From: JBBIWA01 sp037439425
Lineage (GTDB): Bacteria > Acidobacteriota > Blastocatellia > RBC074
Reading direction: 5' to 3'
Assembly: GCA_037439425.1 (NCBI GenBank)
Contig: JBBIWA010000080.1
Location: 1-24,996, forward strand
DNA length: 24,996 bases
The position numbers were made by a program, and so were the translations under genes. This document shows positions 1-7,003 of this stretch, one piece after another (within the stretch, counting starts at the first letter, position 1; each line of letters opens with the position of its first letter). The notes beneath the pieces are model-generated. The model was not told the DNA's origin and made no database searches. It was given only the letters and a program-made list of their open reading frames with translations.

Positions 1-303
1 ATTCAGTTCAGCCGCATCATCGGGTAGGAAGTTTCCAGGGGAGACGTGTGCCTGCCCGTTGGCAGGCTGGAGAAGGTATAGCTCTTTTAGACTTTGTCGG
101 ATCATCTAATTATCCTACTACCCGATCTCACTCGTCCTGGCAGGTGTGCCTGCCATCTCCCCGATAGCAGTTGGATAATCTTTCAAGTCCCATTCCAGTC
201 CCCGCTCCTCATTACTTGGGGCTCAGAATCTCTCATCACGCCTGTCGTAGCTGCCAGGATATCTATACTCTGGTAATGGTTGCACGGCGCTAATAGCCGG
301 CAT
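1..303. other. Non-coding, palindrome-rich left edge
   Basis: No convincing gene is seen; short frames here have no recognisable protein content. The stretch is rich in inverted repeats. A 7-bp hairpin lies at 50-66/67 (GCCTGCC-CGTT-GGCAGGC) and a second at 138-155 (TGGCAGG-TGTG-CCTGCCA). The 11-mer GTGTGCCTGCC is repeated directly at 46-56 and 144-154. A 9-bp inverted repeat pairs 19-27 with 118-126, and a 7-bp one pairs 38-44 with 156-162. It lies downstream of the minus-strand gene ending at 304, so the hairpins could help end that transcript, but no clear T-tract follows them. Confidence 0.5.
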
Positions 304-1107
304 CTATCTTGCCTTCTGAGTCCCAACCCCACGCGCGGCAGCCAGGTCCGCCTCGAAGATCGCGCTGATTTTGCTCCCTCTTTTGTCCTCATCATAAAGC
401 GCGCTGATGATACTACTCCACGGTTTGATCTCTCCAGTCGTAGTTGAGCCGTTAGCTTCGAAAACGAGGTTGGGCACTGAATACGCCAGTGTCTGGTTGA
501 TCCGCTCCCGGCTTATGCGCCATTCGGCATTGAGCGCGCGTCTCAAGGTCTCACCATAGTAGGCTGTGAGTTCCTGAAACAGCTGCGGATCTGTGTCGGC
601 AGTCGTGTGGGTGCGCCGATGGCTGGCTACGTAAAGGTCAATCCGCTTCAGGCTCGCGCGCGAGTAATCCAAAGCTTGCGGACCGACGCGCAAGCGCTTC
701 TGCAGCCGAGCCACCAGTTGCGGGATGGAATCAATAAACGCCTGGCCATCAGGGATCAGGTCTTCAAGCATGTGACGCGGACGCTTTGATTCTTGGTAGT
801 CCGCTTCGGATTCGTAGAGCAAACCGTAGCCTGGAGCTGCAATCTGCAGCTTCTTCGAGCTGTTCGACACCACCGGATAATAAAGCTCCAGCACTTTGCC
901 GTTTTGCAGCCGGGTAGTGGTAAAGACGCCAGGGCGCCCGCCCAGATTGCCTTCTGCCTCGCCTCTGAGCAACTGCCTGGCTTCGGCAAAGGTGAGTCGC
1001 CTGGGCGCTGATAACTTTGCTTTGGGCACCTGAGCCAGAAAGGTGGGCGCGATCAAAATTATGGCCAGAGTAACAAAACGGAGATAGCTGAAAAGAACCA
1101 AGCTCAA
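304..1107 (-). CDS. Exported protein of unknown function
   Basis: About 267 residues. The N-terminus is hydrophobic (residues 3-25) and ends in a signal-peptidase-like stretch (APTFLAQVPKA), so export is likely. I do not recognise the rest as a known family. It is mixed-charge, begins with a helix-like segment (FAEARQLLRGEAEG), and has a later Arg/Tyr-rich half. The listed start is TTG at 1107. A second in-frame TTG at 1101 sits about 6 nt after GAGG and may be the true start; no ATG fits. It lies 109 bp downstream of the glycerate kinase on the same strand, so co-transcription is possible. Function cannot be assigned. Confidence 0.65.
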   Translation of the reverse strand: MSLVLFSYLRFVTLAIILIAPTFLAQVPKAKLSAPRRLTFAEARQLLRGEAEGNLGGRPGVFTTTRLQNGKVLELYYPVVSNSSKKLQIAAPGYGLLYESEADYQESKRPRHMLEDLIPDGQAFIDSIPQLVARLQKRLRVGPQALDYSRASLKRIDLYVASHRRTHTTADTDPQLFQELTAYYGETLRRALNAEWRISRERINQTLAYSVPNLVFEANGSTTTGEIKPWSSIISALYDEDKRGSKISAIFEADLAAARGVGTQKAR

Positions 1108-1216
1108 CCTCGCTGATGTAAGCTGATGTCAATTGATGGGGGCTGCAGCCTGCGCGGCCGTGCTGATTATAAAGGTGAAAGGGCCGAAGGGGAAAGTCTT
1201 GTAGGTTGCTTTCGTC

Positions 1217-2539
1217 TCAGCGCGCCAACAGGATGCGCAGGTCACGGACGTTGTTGCCCGTCGGGCCGGTGAGCAAGACGTCACCGAGAGCCTGGAAGAG
1301 ATTGAATGAATCGCTGCGCTCCAGATATTCTTCGGGTGAAAGGCCATGCTGGCGAGCGCGGCGGGCAGTCGCCGCATCAGCGATGGCTCCGGCCGCCGGG
1401 CTGTTGCCATCAACGCCGTCAGTGCCCGCGCTCAGCACGACTATGTTCTCCTGCCGTTGCCGGTCCAGAGCAAGGGCTGCGCGTAGCACAAACTCCTGAT
1501 TGCGTCCGCCGATTCCGCTGCCACGCACGGGACAGATCACTTCACCGCCCGAGAGCAGACAGACCGTTCGACCTGGATGCCTCGCTCTGAGCGTTTCGAT
1601 TCGTTCCAAATGGGCGCGCGCCACCCACTCAACCTCGCCCTCGATCAAATCTTCAGCAATCTCAACGACCAGCCCATGTTCGTCCGCCGCAATGCGACGG
1701 GCTGCGGCCAAAGCGCGGCGGTTGTCGAGTAAGAGATGATGAGAATGCCGAGCGGCACTACGGCGCGGCGTTTCAGGAATGGCTCCGGCTGAAATCAGCG
1801 CCGCTACTTTCGGGGGGAATTGGGAGATCAAATCATAACGTTCGACGATCTGATAGAAATCTTCGAGCGTTGAATTGTCAGGAAGCGTGGGACCAGAAGC
1901 AACCGTGCTCAGGTCGTCACTGTTGACATCTGAAATGTAGAGCGAGATCTGGCACGACTTTGGCGCCGCTTCTGCCAGTCGCCCGCCCTTAACAGCCGAC
2001 AACCGACGGCGTACGATATTCATCTCCTGAATCACCGCACCGCATCCTACCAGCACGCGATTGACTTCACGCAGATCATCGAGCGTCAAGGTATCATCAA
2101 TCGGCTTTTCAAAGAGCGCTGAGCCGCCGCCAGAGATTAGAAACAGGATCAGTGTGTCTTCAGCATCTGCTGCGCGCAGCATTGCCAGCGCAGCTTCAGC
2201 CGCTGCCACGCTCGCCTGATTGGGCAGTGGATGGCCAGCCAGCAGAATGCGCAAGCGCGCCGGTGCTTGGCCCGTCACAGCATTGGTCACCACCAATCCA
2301 TCCGTAATTCTGTCGCCCAGAATGGTCTCCACAGCGCGTGCCATCGCGATGCTTGCTTTGCCGAGACCAATCACTACGAGGCGCGAGATGAGCGACAGAT
2401 CAAACGCTTCTGTGCCGGCTGCAAGCTGATCACCAGCCAGTCGCATATGTTCACGCACGGCGGCTTCGACATCAATGGCCGCAAGTGTGCGCTGGAAGAT
2501 CTGCCGCGCCGTGGTTCGCAGGTCTAACGCTGAAGCCAT
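1217..2539 (-). CDS. Glycerate 2-kinase, MOFRL family
   Basis: 440 residues, the usual length for the DUF4147/MOFRL glycerate kinases (GckA/TtuD type), which convert D-glycerate and ATP to 2-phosphoglycerate in the cytoplasm. Visible family motifs are GLGKAS near residues 58-63, HPLPN at 103-107, the glycine-rich SGGGSAL at 136-142, a C-terminal GGRNQEFVLRAAL block, TDGVDGNSPAAGA, and the ending GPTGNNVRDL. The ATG at 2537-2539 follows GTGTGAGGT, a very close ribosome site, and no better start is visible. It begins 31 bp after the acetyltransferase, so the two probably share a transcript. It could accept glycerate from the sugar-acid block at 7-13 kb. The family call is firm; the exact substrate is inferred. 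Confidence 0.92.
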   Translation of the reverse strand: MASALDLRTTARQIFQRTLAAIDVEAAVREHMRLAGDQLAAGTEAFDLSLISRLVVIGLGKASIAMARAVETILGDRITDGLVVTNAVTGQAPARLRILLAGHPLPNQASVAAAEAALAMLRAADAEDTLILFLISGGGSALFEKPIDDTLTLDDLREVNRVLVGCGAVIQEMNIVRRRLSAVKGGRLAEAAPKSCQISLYISDVNSDDLSTVASGPTLPDNSTLEDFYQIVERYDLISQFPPKVAALISAGAIPETPRRSAARHSHHLLLDNRRALAAARRIAADEHGLVVEIAEDLIEGEVEWVARAHLERIETLRARHPGRTVCLLSGGEVICPVRGSGIGGRNQEFVLRAALALDRQRQENIVVLSAGTDGVDGNSPAAGAIADAATARRARQHGLSPEEYLERSDSFNLFQALGDVLLTGPTGNNVRDLRILLAR

Positions 2540-2570
2540 ACCTCACACGCTTGATGAGCAATGATTTCAC

Positions 2571-3122
2571 TCATCCGGCCCTGGGTGGCCATTCGCTGGC
2601 GAGCAGCCCGTAAATCACCAGGTCAACGAAGTGATCATAGAGCCATTCGCTTTGCCGCGCGATGCCTTCTCGAGTAAACCCCAGTCGCTCGGGAATCGCG
2701 CAACTTTTCCTATTGCCCGTCGCGCAGCGGATCTCAAGGCGATTCAGCCCGAGCTCGTTGAAAGCGTGATCGATCAAGGCGCGACACGCCTTGGTCACAA
2801 TTCCCCGACCTTGAAATCCGGCTGCGAGCCAGTAGCCGATGCTCGCGCTGCGATTGGGCCAATCGATGCTGACATAGCCGATCACGCCAATGGGCTGGCC
2901 GTGATACCATATGCCAGCAGTTAAGCCAGTGCCACTGGCAAACTGCTGAAGCGCACTTTTGATAAAGCTGCGCGTATCGCCTGGCGAGGTGTTGTCATCC
3001 AGCCAGGGAAGCCACTGGCGCAGGTACTGTCGGTTCTGATCCATCACTGCGAACAGAGCTTCGGCATGCCGCTCCTCAAGCAGCCGCAGCTCTAAATCAT
3101 CATCGAGTTCCAGATTGAACAT
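2571..3122 (-). CDS. GNAT N-acetyltransferase, RimJ/RimL (YdaF) type
   Basis: 183 residues, a full-length GNAT domain. It shows the acetyl-CoA loop GFQGRGIVTKA, the preceding strand SIGYWLA, the late motif NRKS..IPERLGF and a C-terminal aromatic pattern (SEWLYDHFVDLVIYGLL) like that of ribosomal-protein-serine acetyltransferases. Such enzymes transfer acetyl from acetyl-CoA to protein N-termini or small amines; the substrate here is unknown. The start is supported by AAGGAG upstream of the ATG at 3122. The neighbour on the upstream side is a truncated piece of a different GNAT enzyme. Glycerate kinase follows 31 bp downstream, probably in one transcript. Confidence 0.9.
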   Translation of the reverse strand: MFNLELDDDLELRLLEERHAEALFAVMDQNRQYLRQWLPWLDDNTSPGDTRSFIKSALQQFASGTGLTAGIWYHGQPIGVIGYVSIDWPNRSASIGYWLAAGFQGRGIVTKACRALIDHAFNELGLNRLEIRCATGNRKSCAIPERLGFTREGIARQSEWLYDHFVDLVIYGLLASEWPPRAG

Positions 3123-3152
3123 GGTCTTGCTCCTTGCGCTGCTGTGGCCGGC

Positions 3153-3308
3153 TCACCCGTTTGGCCGGGTAAAAGATTCCTCTGCCTCTTCAGGCACCGC
3201 TTCGAGATCAGGCCAGGCATCTGGCCACTGCTCTTTGAAGGTCTCAACCAGCGCGGCGGCCTGTTGGGTCAACTGCTCATCATCAGGGTGCAGGTCTATG
3301 ATTAGCAT
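3153..3308 (-). pseudogene. Truncated N-terminus of a second GNAT acetyltransferase
   Basis: The frame from ATG 3306-3308 gives about 51 residues (MLIIDLHPDDEQ, then WPDAWPDLEAVPEEAEESF). From memory this matches the opening of a GNAT/AAC(6')-like family that starts xIIDLxPxDE, continues with xxWPxAWPDL and an ESF-type motif, and then runs into the acetyl-CoA domain. Here the frame stops six residues after EESF (TRPNG then stop) and the rest of the domain is absent; the next gene starts 30 bp on. The frame is open upstream to 3410, but that extension is Cys-rich and unlike the family. I infer a deletion remnant. A real small protein is the less likely alternative. Confidence 0.55.
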
Positions 3309-3581
3309 ACAGTGCCTTTTGCATTGTGAGCAACAGTAGGACTGTGCTAGTTTGTTGCCGCTGGAAACACAATCACATTTACTGTGTCTGTCAGGGGTTT
3401 GGTTCTGCAATCACGAAGACGAGCCGGCAGCAGCTAGTCTAACACCTGGCGGCCTTCTTGTCTTGGCGGTTGGGAGTCTTAACGGAAGGTCAAACCAGGG
3501 CCAGGCTACTGCTGCCAGCTTACTGCCAACTCATAGGCGAAACTAATCGCTTCGTCCTATCCTCGAATTGAAGGTGAGGCC

Positions 3582-5210
3582 ATGAAAGAAAAGCTTCATG
3601 TTCATCAATGGCTGCGCCGCCTCCTTCTTGTGCTCGCGGCGCCATTTGCGTTGTTGTTTGTGTCGTTGCTTGCTGAGGCGCAAGGCCCGGTTTACGATCT
3701 GATCATTCGTGGCGGGCGCGTTGTGGATGGAACAGGCAGCCCGTGGTTTCGCGCCGACCTGGCGGTGCGCGGTGAAACGATCGCCGCCATCGGGCAGCTT
3801 GGTCAGGCAAGGGCACAGCGCGTTATCGAAGCGAAAGATTCGATCGTCGCGCCAGGCTTCATTGATATCCACAGCCACGCGCGCCGCAACATCTTTGAAG
3901 TGCCTACGGCAGAAAACTACGTGCGCCAGGGCGTGACGACCGTGATCGAAGGCAATGATGGCAGCTCACCGCTGCCGCTCAAACCCTTCTTCGACCGTCT
4001 CACTCAAACTCGAATCGCGATCAACTTCGGTTCGTTCGTCGGTCAAGGCACGATCCGCGAGCGGGTCATCGGCAATGTGAATCGGAAAGCGACTCCAGAG
4101 GAGATCGAGAAGATGAAGCAGCAAGTGCGGCTGGCAATGGAGGAGGGTGCATTTGGCCTGAGCACTGGGCTGTTTTACGTCCCGGGCAATTACACGCCCA
4201 CGGAAGAAGTGATCGAACTTGCCACAGTCGCCGGGCAGATGGGTGGGATGCACATCTCGCATATGCGCGACGAAGCAGCGGGTGTACTCAAGAGCGTGGC
4301 TGAAACGATTGAGATCGGTGAGCGCGGCCGATTGCCAACTCAGGTCACCCATCACAAGATTATCGGCGTGAATAACTGGGGCCGCAGCGTCGAGACGCTC
4401 AAGATCATTGCTGAAGCGCGGGCGCGCGGAGTTGATGTCACCATAGATCAATATCCCTACACCGCTTCGAGCACGGGTCTGATCGCACTCTTCCCGCAAT
4501 GGGCGCAGGAAGGCAGACGAGAAGACATCCTCAAACGGCTCAATGATCCGCCCACGCGCGCGCGCATCAAAGCGGCCATTATCGAGAACATCAAGTTCAA
4601 TCGCGGCGGTGGCGATCCCAAGAACATATTCATCGCACGTTGCGAGTGGGATCACAGCCTCGAAGGCAAGAACCTGGCCGAGATTGCGCGCGAGCGCAGA
4701 GGCTCCGCTGCAACCGAAGAGGCGGCGGAGATGGCGATGGAGATCATCGCCCGCGGTGGCGCAGGAGCCATCTTTCACGCGATCAACGAAGAGGATGTGG
4801 TACGGATTATGAAAGACCCTCTGACGATGATCGCTTCGGATGGGGGAGTAGAAGTCTTCAAGCGTGGCGCGCCGCACCCGCGCAGCTATGGCACGTTTGC
4901 GCGCGTGCTTGGCCTCTATGTACGCGAAAAGCGCGTGCTCAGTTTGGAAGAAGCGGTGCGCAAGATGAGTGCGCTACCCGCTCAACGTCTGGGCATCTAT
5001 GATCGCGGGTTGTTGCGGCCGGGAATGAAGGCTGATATTGTGATCTTCGATGCCGAGCGGGTGCGCGATCGCGCAACGTTTACCGACCCGCACCAATACG
5101 CTGAAGGTTTCAGCTATGTGCTGGTCAACGGCACCGTGGTGTTGAATGATGGCCAGATGACGGAGGCGCGCCCCGGCCAAGTGCTGCTCGGCCCGGCCGC
5201 GCGGCGGTAA
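3582..5210 (+). CDS. Exported N-acyl-D-amino-acid deacylase-like amidohydrolase
   Basis: 542 residues with a signal peptide (basic start, hydrophobic residues 11-33, cleavage near AEAQG). The rest is the D-aminoacylase/dihydroorotase-like amidohydrolase fold: DLIIRGGRVVDGTGSPW at 39-55, GFIDIHSHA with H97 and H99, HISHMRDE with H227, THHK with H257, and ASDGG with D420. The family removes N-acyl groups from D-amino acids or opens related amides, probably in the periplasm here. Odd point: where D-aminoacylases have the metal-bridging Cys (GNCG), this protein has GNDG with D126, so the metal site or substrate may differ. The start ATG follows AAGGTGAGG. It stands alone, convergent with the M48 protease. 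Confidence 0.9.
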   Translation: MKEKLHVHQWLRRLLLVLAAPFALLFVSLLAEAQGPVYDLIIRGGRVVDGTGSPWFRADLAVRGETIAAIGQLGQARAQRVIEAKDSIVAPGFIDIHSHARRNIFEVPTAENYVRQGVTTVIEGNDGSSPLPLKPFFDRLTQTRIAINFGSFVGQGTIRERVIGNVNRKATPEEIEKMKQQVRLAMEEGAFGLSTGLFYVPGNYTPTEEVIELATVAGQMGGMHISHMRDEAAGVLKSVAETIEIGERGRLPTQVTHHKIIGVNNWGRSVETLKIIAEARARGVDVTIDQYPYTASSTGLIALFPQWAQEGRREDILKRLNDPPTRARIKAAIIENIKFNRGGGDPKNIFIARCEWDHSLEGKNLAEIARERRGSAATEEAAEMAMEIIARGGAGAIFHAINEEDVVRIMKDPLTMIASDGGVEVFKRGAPHPRSYGTFARVLGLYVREKRVLSLEEAVRKMSALPAQRLGIYDRGLLRPGMKADIVIFDAERVRDRATFTDPHQYAEGFSYVLVNGTVVLNDGQMTEARPGQVLLGPAARR

Positions 5211-5442
5211 GCCGCAAGAGGAGAGCTGCTTTGCGCGCGGGAAGTTTCGGGGCCGCAGAGAGAGCGCGCCGAAGACTGGAAGGCCCGCAGTTATCTGCGA
5301 TCTCGTGATCTTACAGCGTTCTCCAGGCGTTCAGGTGGCGAACGCCTGCTGACATCTGACCACTGAAAACTGATGACCGAACTCAAAAAGAGAGCCTTGG
5401 TTCAGAGGAGTTGCTTATGTCGCATAGCGACGCCCTGAAAAA

Positions 5443-5470
5443 CCTGGGAGCGCACGCGCGTGGCCGGTTT
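5443..5470 (+). repeat. REP-like palindrome, degenerate copy
   Basis: CCTGGGAGCGCACGCG..CGTGGCCGG resembles the hairpin at 16322-16350 (CCTGGGTACGCACGC, four-base loop, GCGTGCCGG), with a shortened loop. A third related copy is at 24616-24641. The similarity is visible by eye and is weakest for this copy. Confidence 0.35.
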
Positions 5471-5520
5471 CGGAGTTCGGATTTAGAATTTCGGATTTAA
5501 ATCCGCAATTCGCAATCACC

Positions 5521-5574
5521 AATGGCTTGCTCGACAAAGCTAAGCGCGCCTACCCAGGGATTTTCCGCAGGAGG
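5521..5574 (+). repeat. Dispersed intergenic repeat, copy 1
   Basis: Begins AATGGCTTGCTCGACAAAG and ends TACCCAGGG-ATTTTCCGCAG-GAGG. The same two blocks occur in the same order on the opposite strand at 16371-16307. There the final 24 bases match with one missing base, and the first 18 match with two substitutions. The middle differs: copy 2 carries a GCACGCA/TGCGTGC hairpin that copy 1 lacks. Confidence 0.7.
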
Positions 5575-5633
5575 ATTTTCTTCCTCCCCAGTTGCCAGAG
5601 GTCAGGAATCAGCCGTCAATCAAACTCGTTCGC

Positions 5634-6737
5634 CTAGACACGCCACTGAAACCCGCTGCCATTATTCGACTCAGGGCGCCGTTTCAACGTGGGCCGCTCC
5701 GGCGCTGATTCAGCTTCTGTCGTGCCGCTGTCGGGCTCCGATCGCCGCTTCAAGGTTGGCCGTCCTGGAGTCTCAGATTCGCTGCTGTTCTCTTTGGTCG
5801 CTTCTGGTGAGCGGCGCTTGAGCGTGGGGCGCTGGTGTTCCTGACTGGCATTAATCACCCGGCTATGAGCCGAGATCGCGATCAACCGATTCTTCACTTC
5901 GTTGAACTCAGAGCTGCTGATCTCATACTCAGTTTTCTCAGGAAAGCGGGCCAGTAGCGCGCGCACTTCTTTGATGCGATCATCGGTCAGCGGATGAGTG
6001 CTGAAGACCTTGGCCAGGGTGCCCGGTTTTTTCTTGTTCTTGGCCTGCAGCTTCTCAAAGAAAGTAATCAGCGCATTCGGATCATAGCCCGTCGCCCACA
6101 TATATTGAGCGGCAAGCCGGTCAGCCTCTTTCTCCGCGCCGCGCGAGAATTTGAGGAAGCTGAGCGGAATGGCCAAACCCGCTGCCTGACGTGCGATGTA
6201 GCCGCCCCAGCCGCCCAGGAAAATCAGCGGGATCGAAAGCCAGTTGACCAGTTCTCCCTTCGAGGCCTGCTCAACCCCGTGGCGAGCGGCCACGTGCGCG
6301 ACTTCGTGCGCAATCACCCCGGCTAATTCAGCCTCGCTCTCGGCGGCCTCAACCAATCCGCGATTGACGAATAGAAAGCCGCCCGGCAAGGCGAAGGCAT
6401 TGACCTCGCTTGAGTCAATAACCTTGATCGTGAAAGGCACCCGGGCATCAGAGTGCAACACGATATTTTGTGCCACCCGATTGACGTACTCCGTCACGAC
6501 TGGGTCAGTGACAAATTGAGCTGATCGCTCAACCTCGGCGGCAAGCTGCCGTCCGATTGCCATCTCTTTGTCAAGCGAGTAGAAGTTGACCTGGTGTTTG
6601 TTGATGTCACGTTTGCCGATGAGCAACGGATTATCTTTCTCCTCGAGTGGCTTCTGAAACTGTCCGAGCGCTGGTGCTACGGCGAGCGTCAAGGAAAGCA
6701 GCACGGCCATTGCTCTTGAGGTAAATCTGATGGTCAT
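5634..6737 (-). CDS. Exported M48-family zinc metalloprotease with C-terminal RPTLKRR repeats
   Basis: 367 residues. A signal peptide (hydrophobic residues 9-25, cleavage near ALGQ) indicates export. The peptidase domain shows the zinc motif HEVAH at 144-148, a following EKEADRLA at 202-209 supplying the third ligand, and the STHP loop at 247-250. This is the arrangement of BepA/YfgC-like M48 proteases, which act in envelope protein quality control. The tail after about residue 300 is disordered-looking and carries the heptad RPTLKRR three times (303-309, 326-332, 348-354), separated by acidic Ser/Thr-rich spacers. The ATG is preceded by GGAGGAG. It is divergent from the DASS transporter and has no operon partner in view. 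Confidence 0.93.
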   Translation of the reverse strand: MTIRFTSRAMAVLLSLTLAVAPALGQFQKPLEEKDNPLLIGKRDINKHQVNFYSLDKEMAIGRQLAAEVERSAQFVTDPVVTEYVNRVAQNIVLHSDARVPFTIKVIDSSEVNAFALPGGFLFVNRGLVEAAESEAELAGVIAHEVAHVAARHGVEQASKGELVNWLSIPLIFLGGWGGYIARQAAGLAIPLSFLKFSRGAEKEADRLAAQYMWATGYDPNALITFFEKLQAKNKKKPGTLAKVFSTHPLTDDRIKEVRALLARFPEKTEYEISSSEFNEVKNRLIAISAHSRVINASQEHQRPTLKRRSPEATKENSSESETPGRPTLKRRSEPDSGTTEAESAPERPTLKRRPESNNGSGFQWRV

Positions 6738-6924
6738 TGACTCCTCCTTCAGCCTGTTCCCGGCTCATAGATCGAAGAGTTGCTTTCTACTTTAGCGCTC
6801 CAGTAGATGCTATGCAACCCTGGCCGAGTTGCAGACTGAGTGCTTAAATCTCTCTCATCCAGCAAGGAGGTGGTCTCAGCCGATAAAAGTGAGTGCGTCT
6901 GCTCGCTCCCTAGTATGATAGTGC

Positions 6925-6957
6925 TTGAGTGTGCCCGACCGCGATGATAGTATCGCG
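6925..6957 (+). promoter_or_regulatory. Possible promoter with overlapping palindrome, upstream of the DASS transporter
   Basis: TTGAGT at 6925-6930 and TAGTAT at 6948-6953 are 17 bp apart; each matches the sigma-70 consensus at four of six positions. A perfect inverted repeat CGCGAT-GATAGT-ATCGCG (6940-6957) covers the -10 box and could be an operator. The prediction rests on motif reading only. Confidence 0.35.
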
Positions 6958-7003
6958 CGCGTCTTGTCTGTTTGGTTGTGAATCTGTGGAAGGTCATCTG
7001 CTG

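Larger units (their letters stand above)
5211..5633. other. Convergent intergenic region with hairpins and repeats
   Basis: No gene is seen. The region lies between two convergent genes. A 9-bp hairpin at 5324-5332/5340-5348 (CAGGCGTTC with GAACGCCTG) could serve as a transcription stop, although no T-run follows. A CTGAC/ACTGA-type degenerate short repeat lies around 5350-5385. Positions 5466-5512 hold repeated TTCGGATTT-like units and a perfect 14-bp palindrome (CGGATTTAAATCCG, 5492-5505). A dispersed repeat copy lies at 5521-5574 and a REP-like palindrome at 5443-5470. Confidence 0.5.

Noticed and set aside
3966..4877. 303-residue minus-strand frame inside the amidohydrolase
   Set aside because: It is a shadow of a full-length, motif-rich plus-strand gene and shows no family features.
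5522..5821. Plus-strand frame starting MACSTK
   Set aside because: It overlaps the M48 gene tail in antisense and its first part is the dispersed repeat; no family features.
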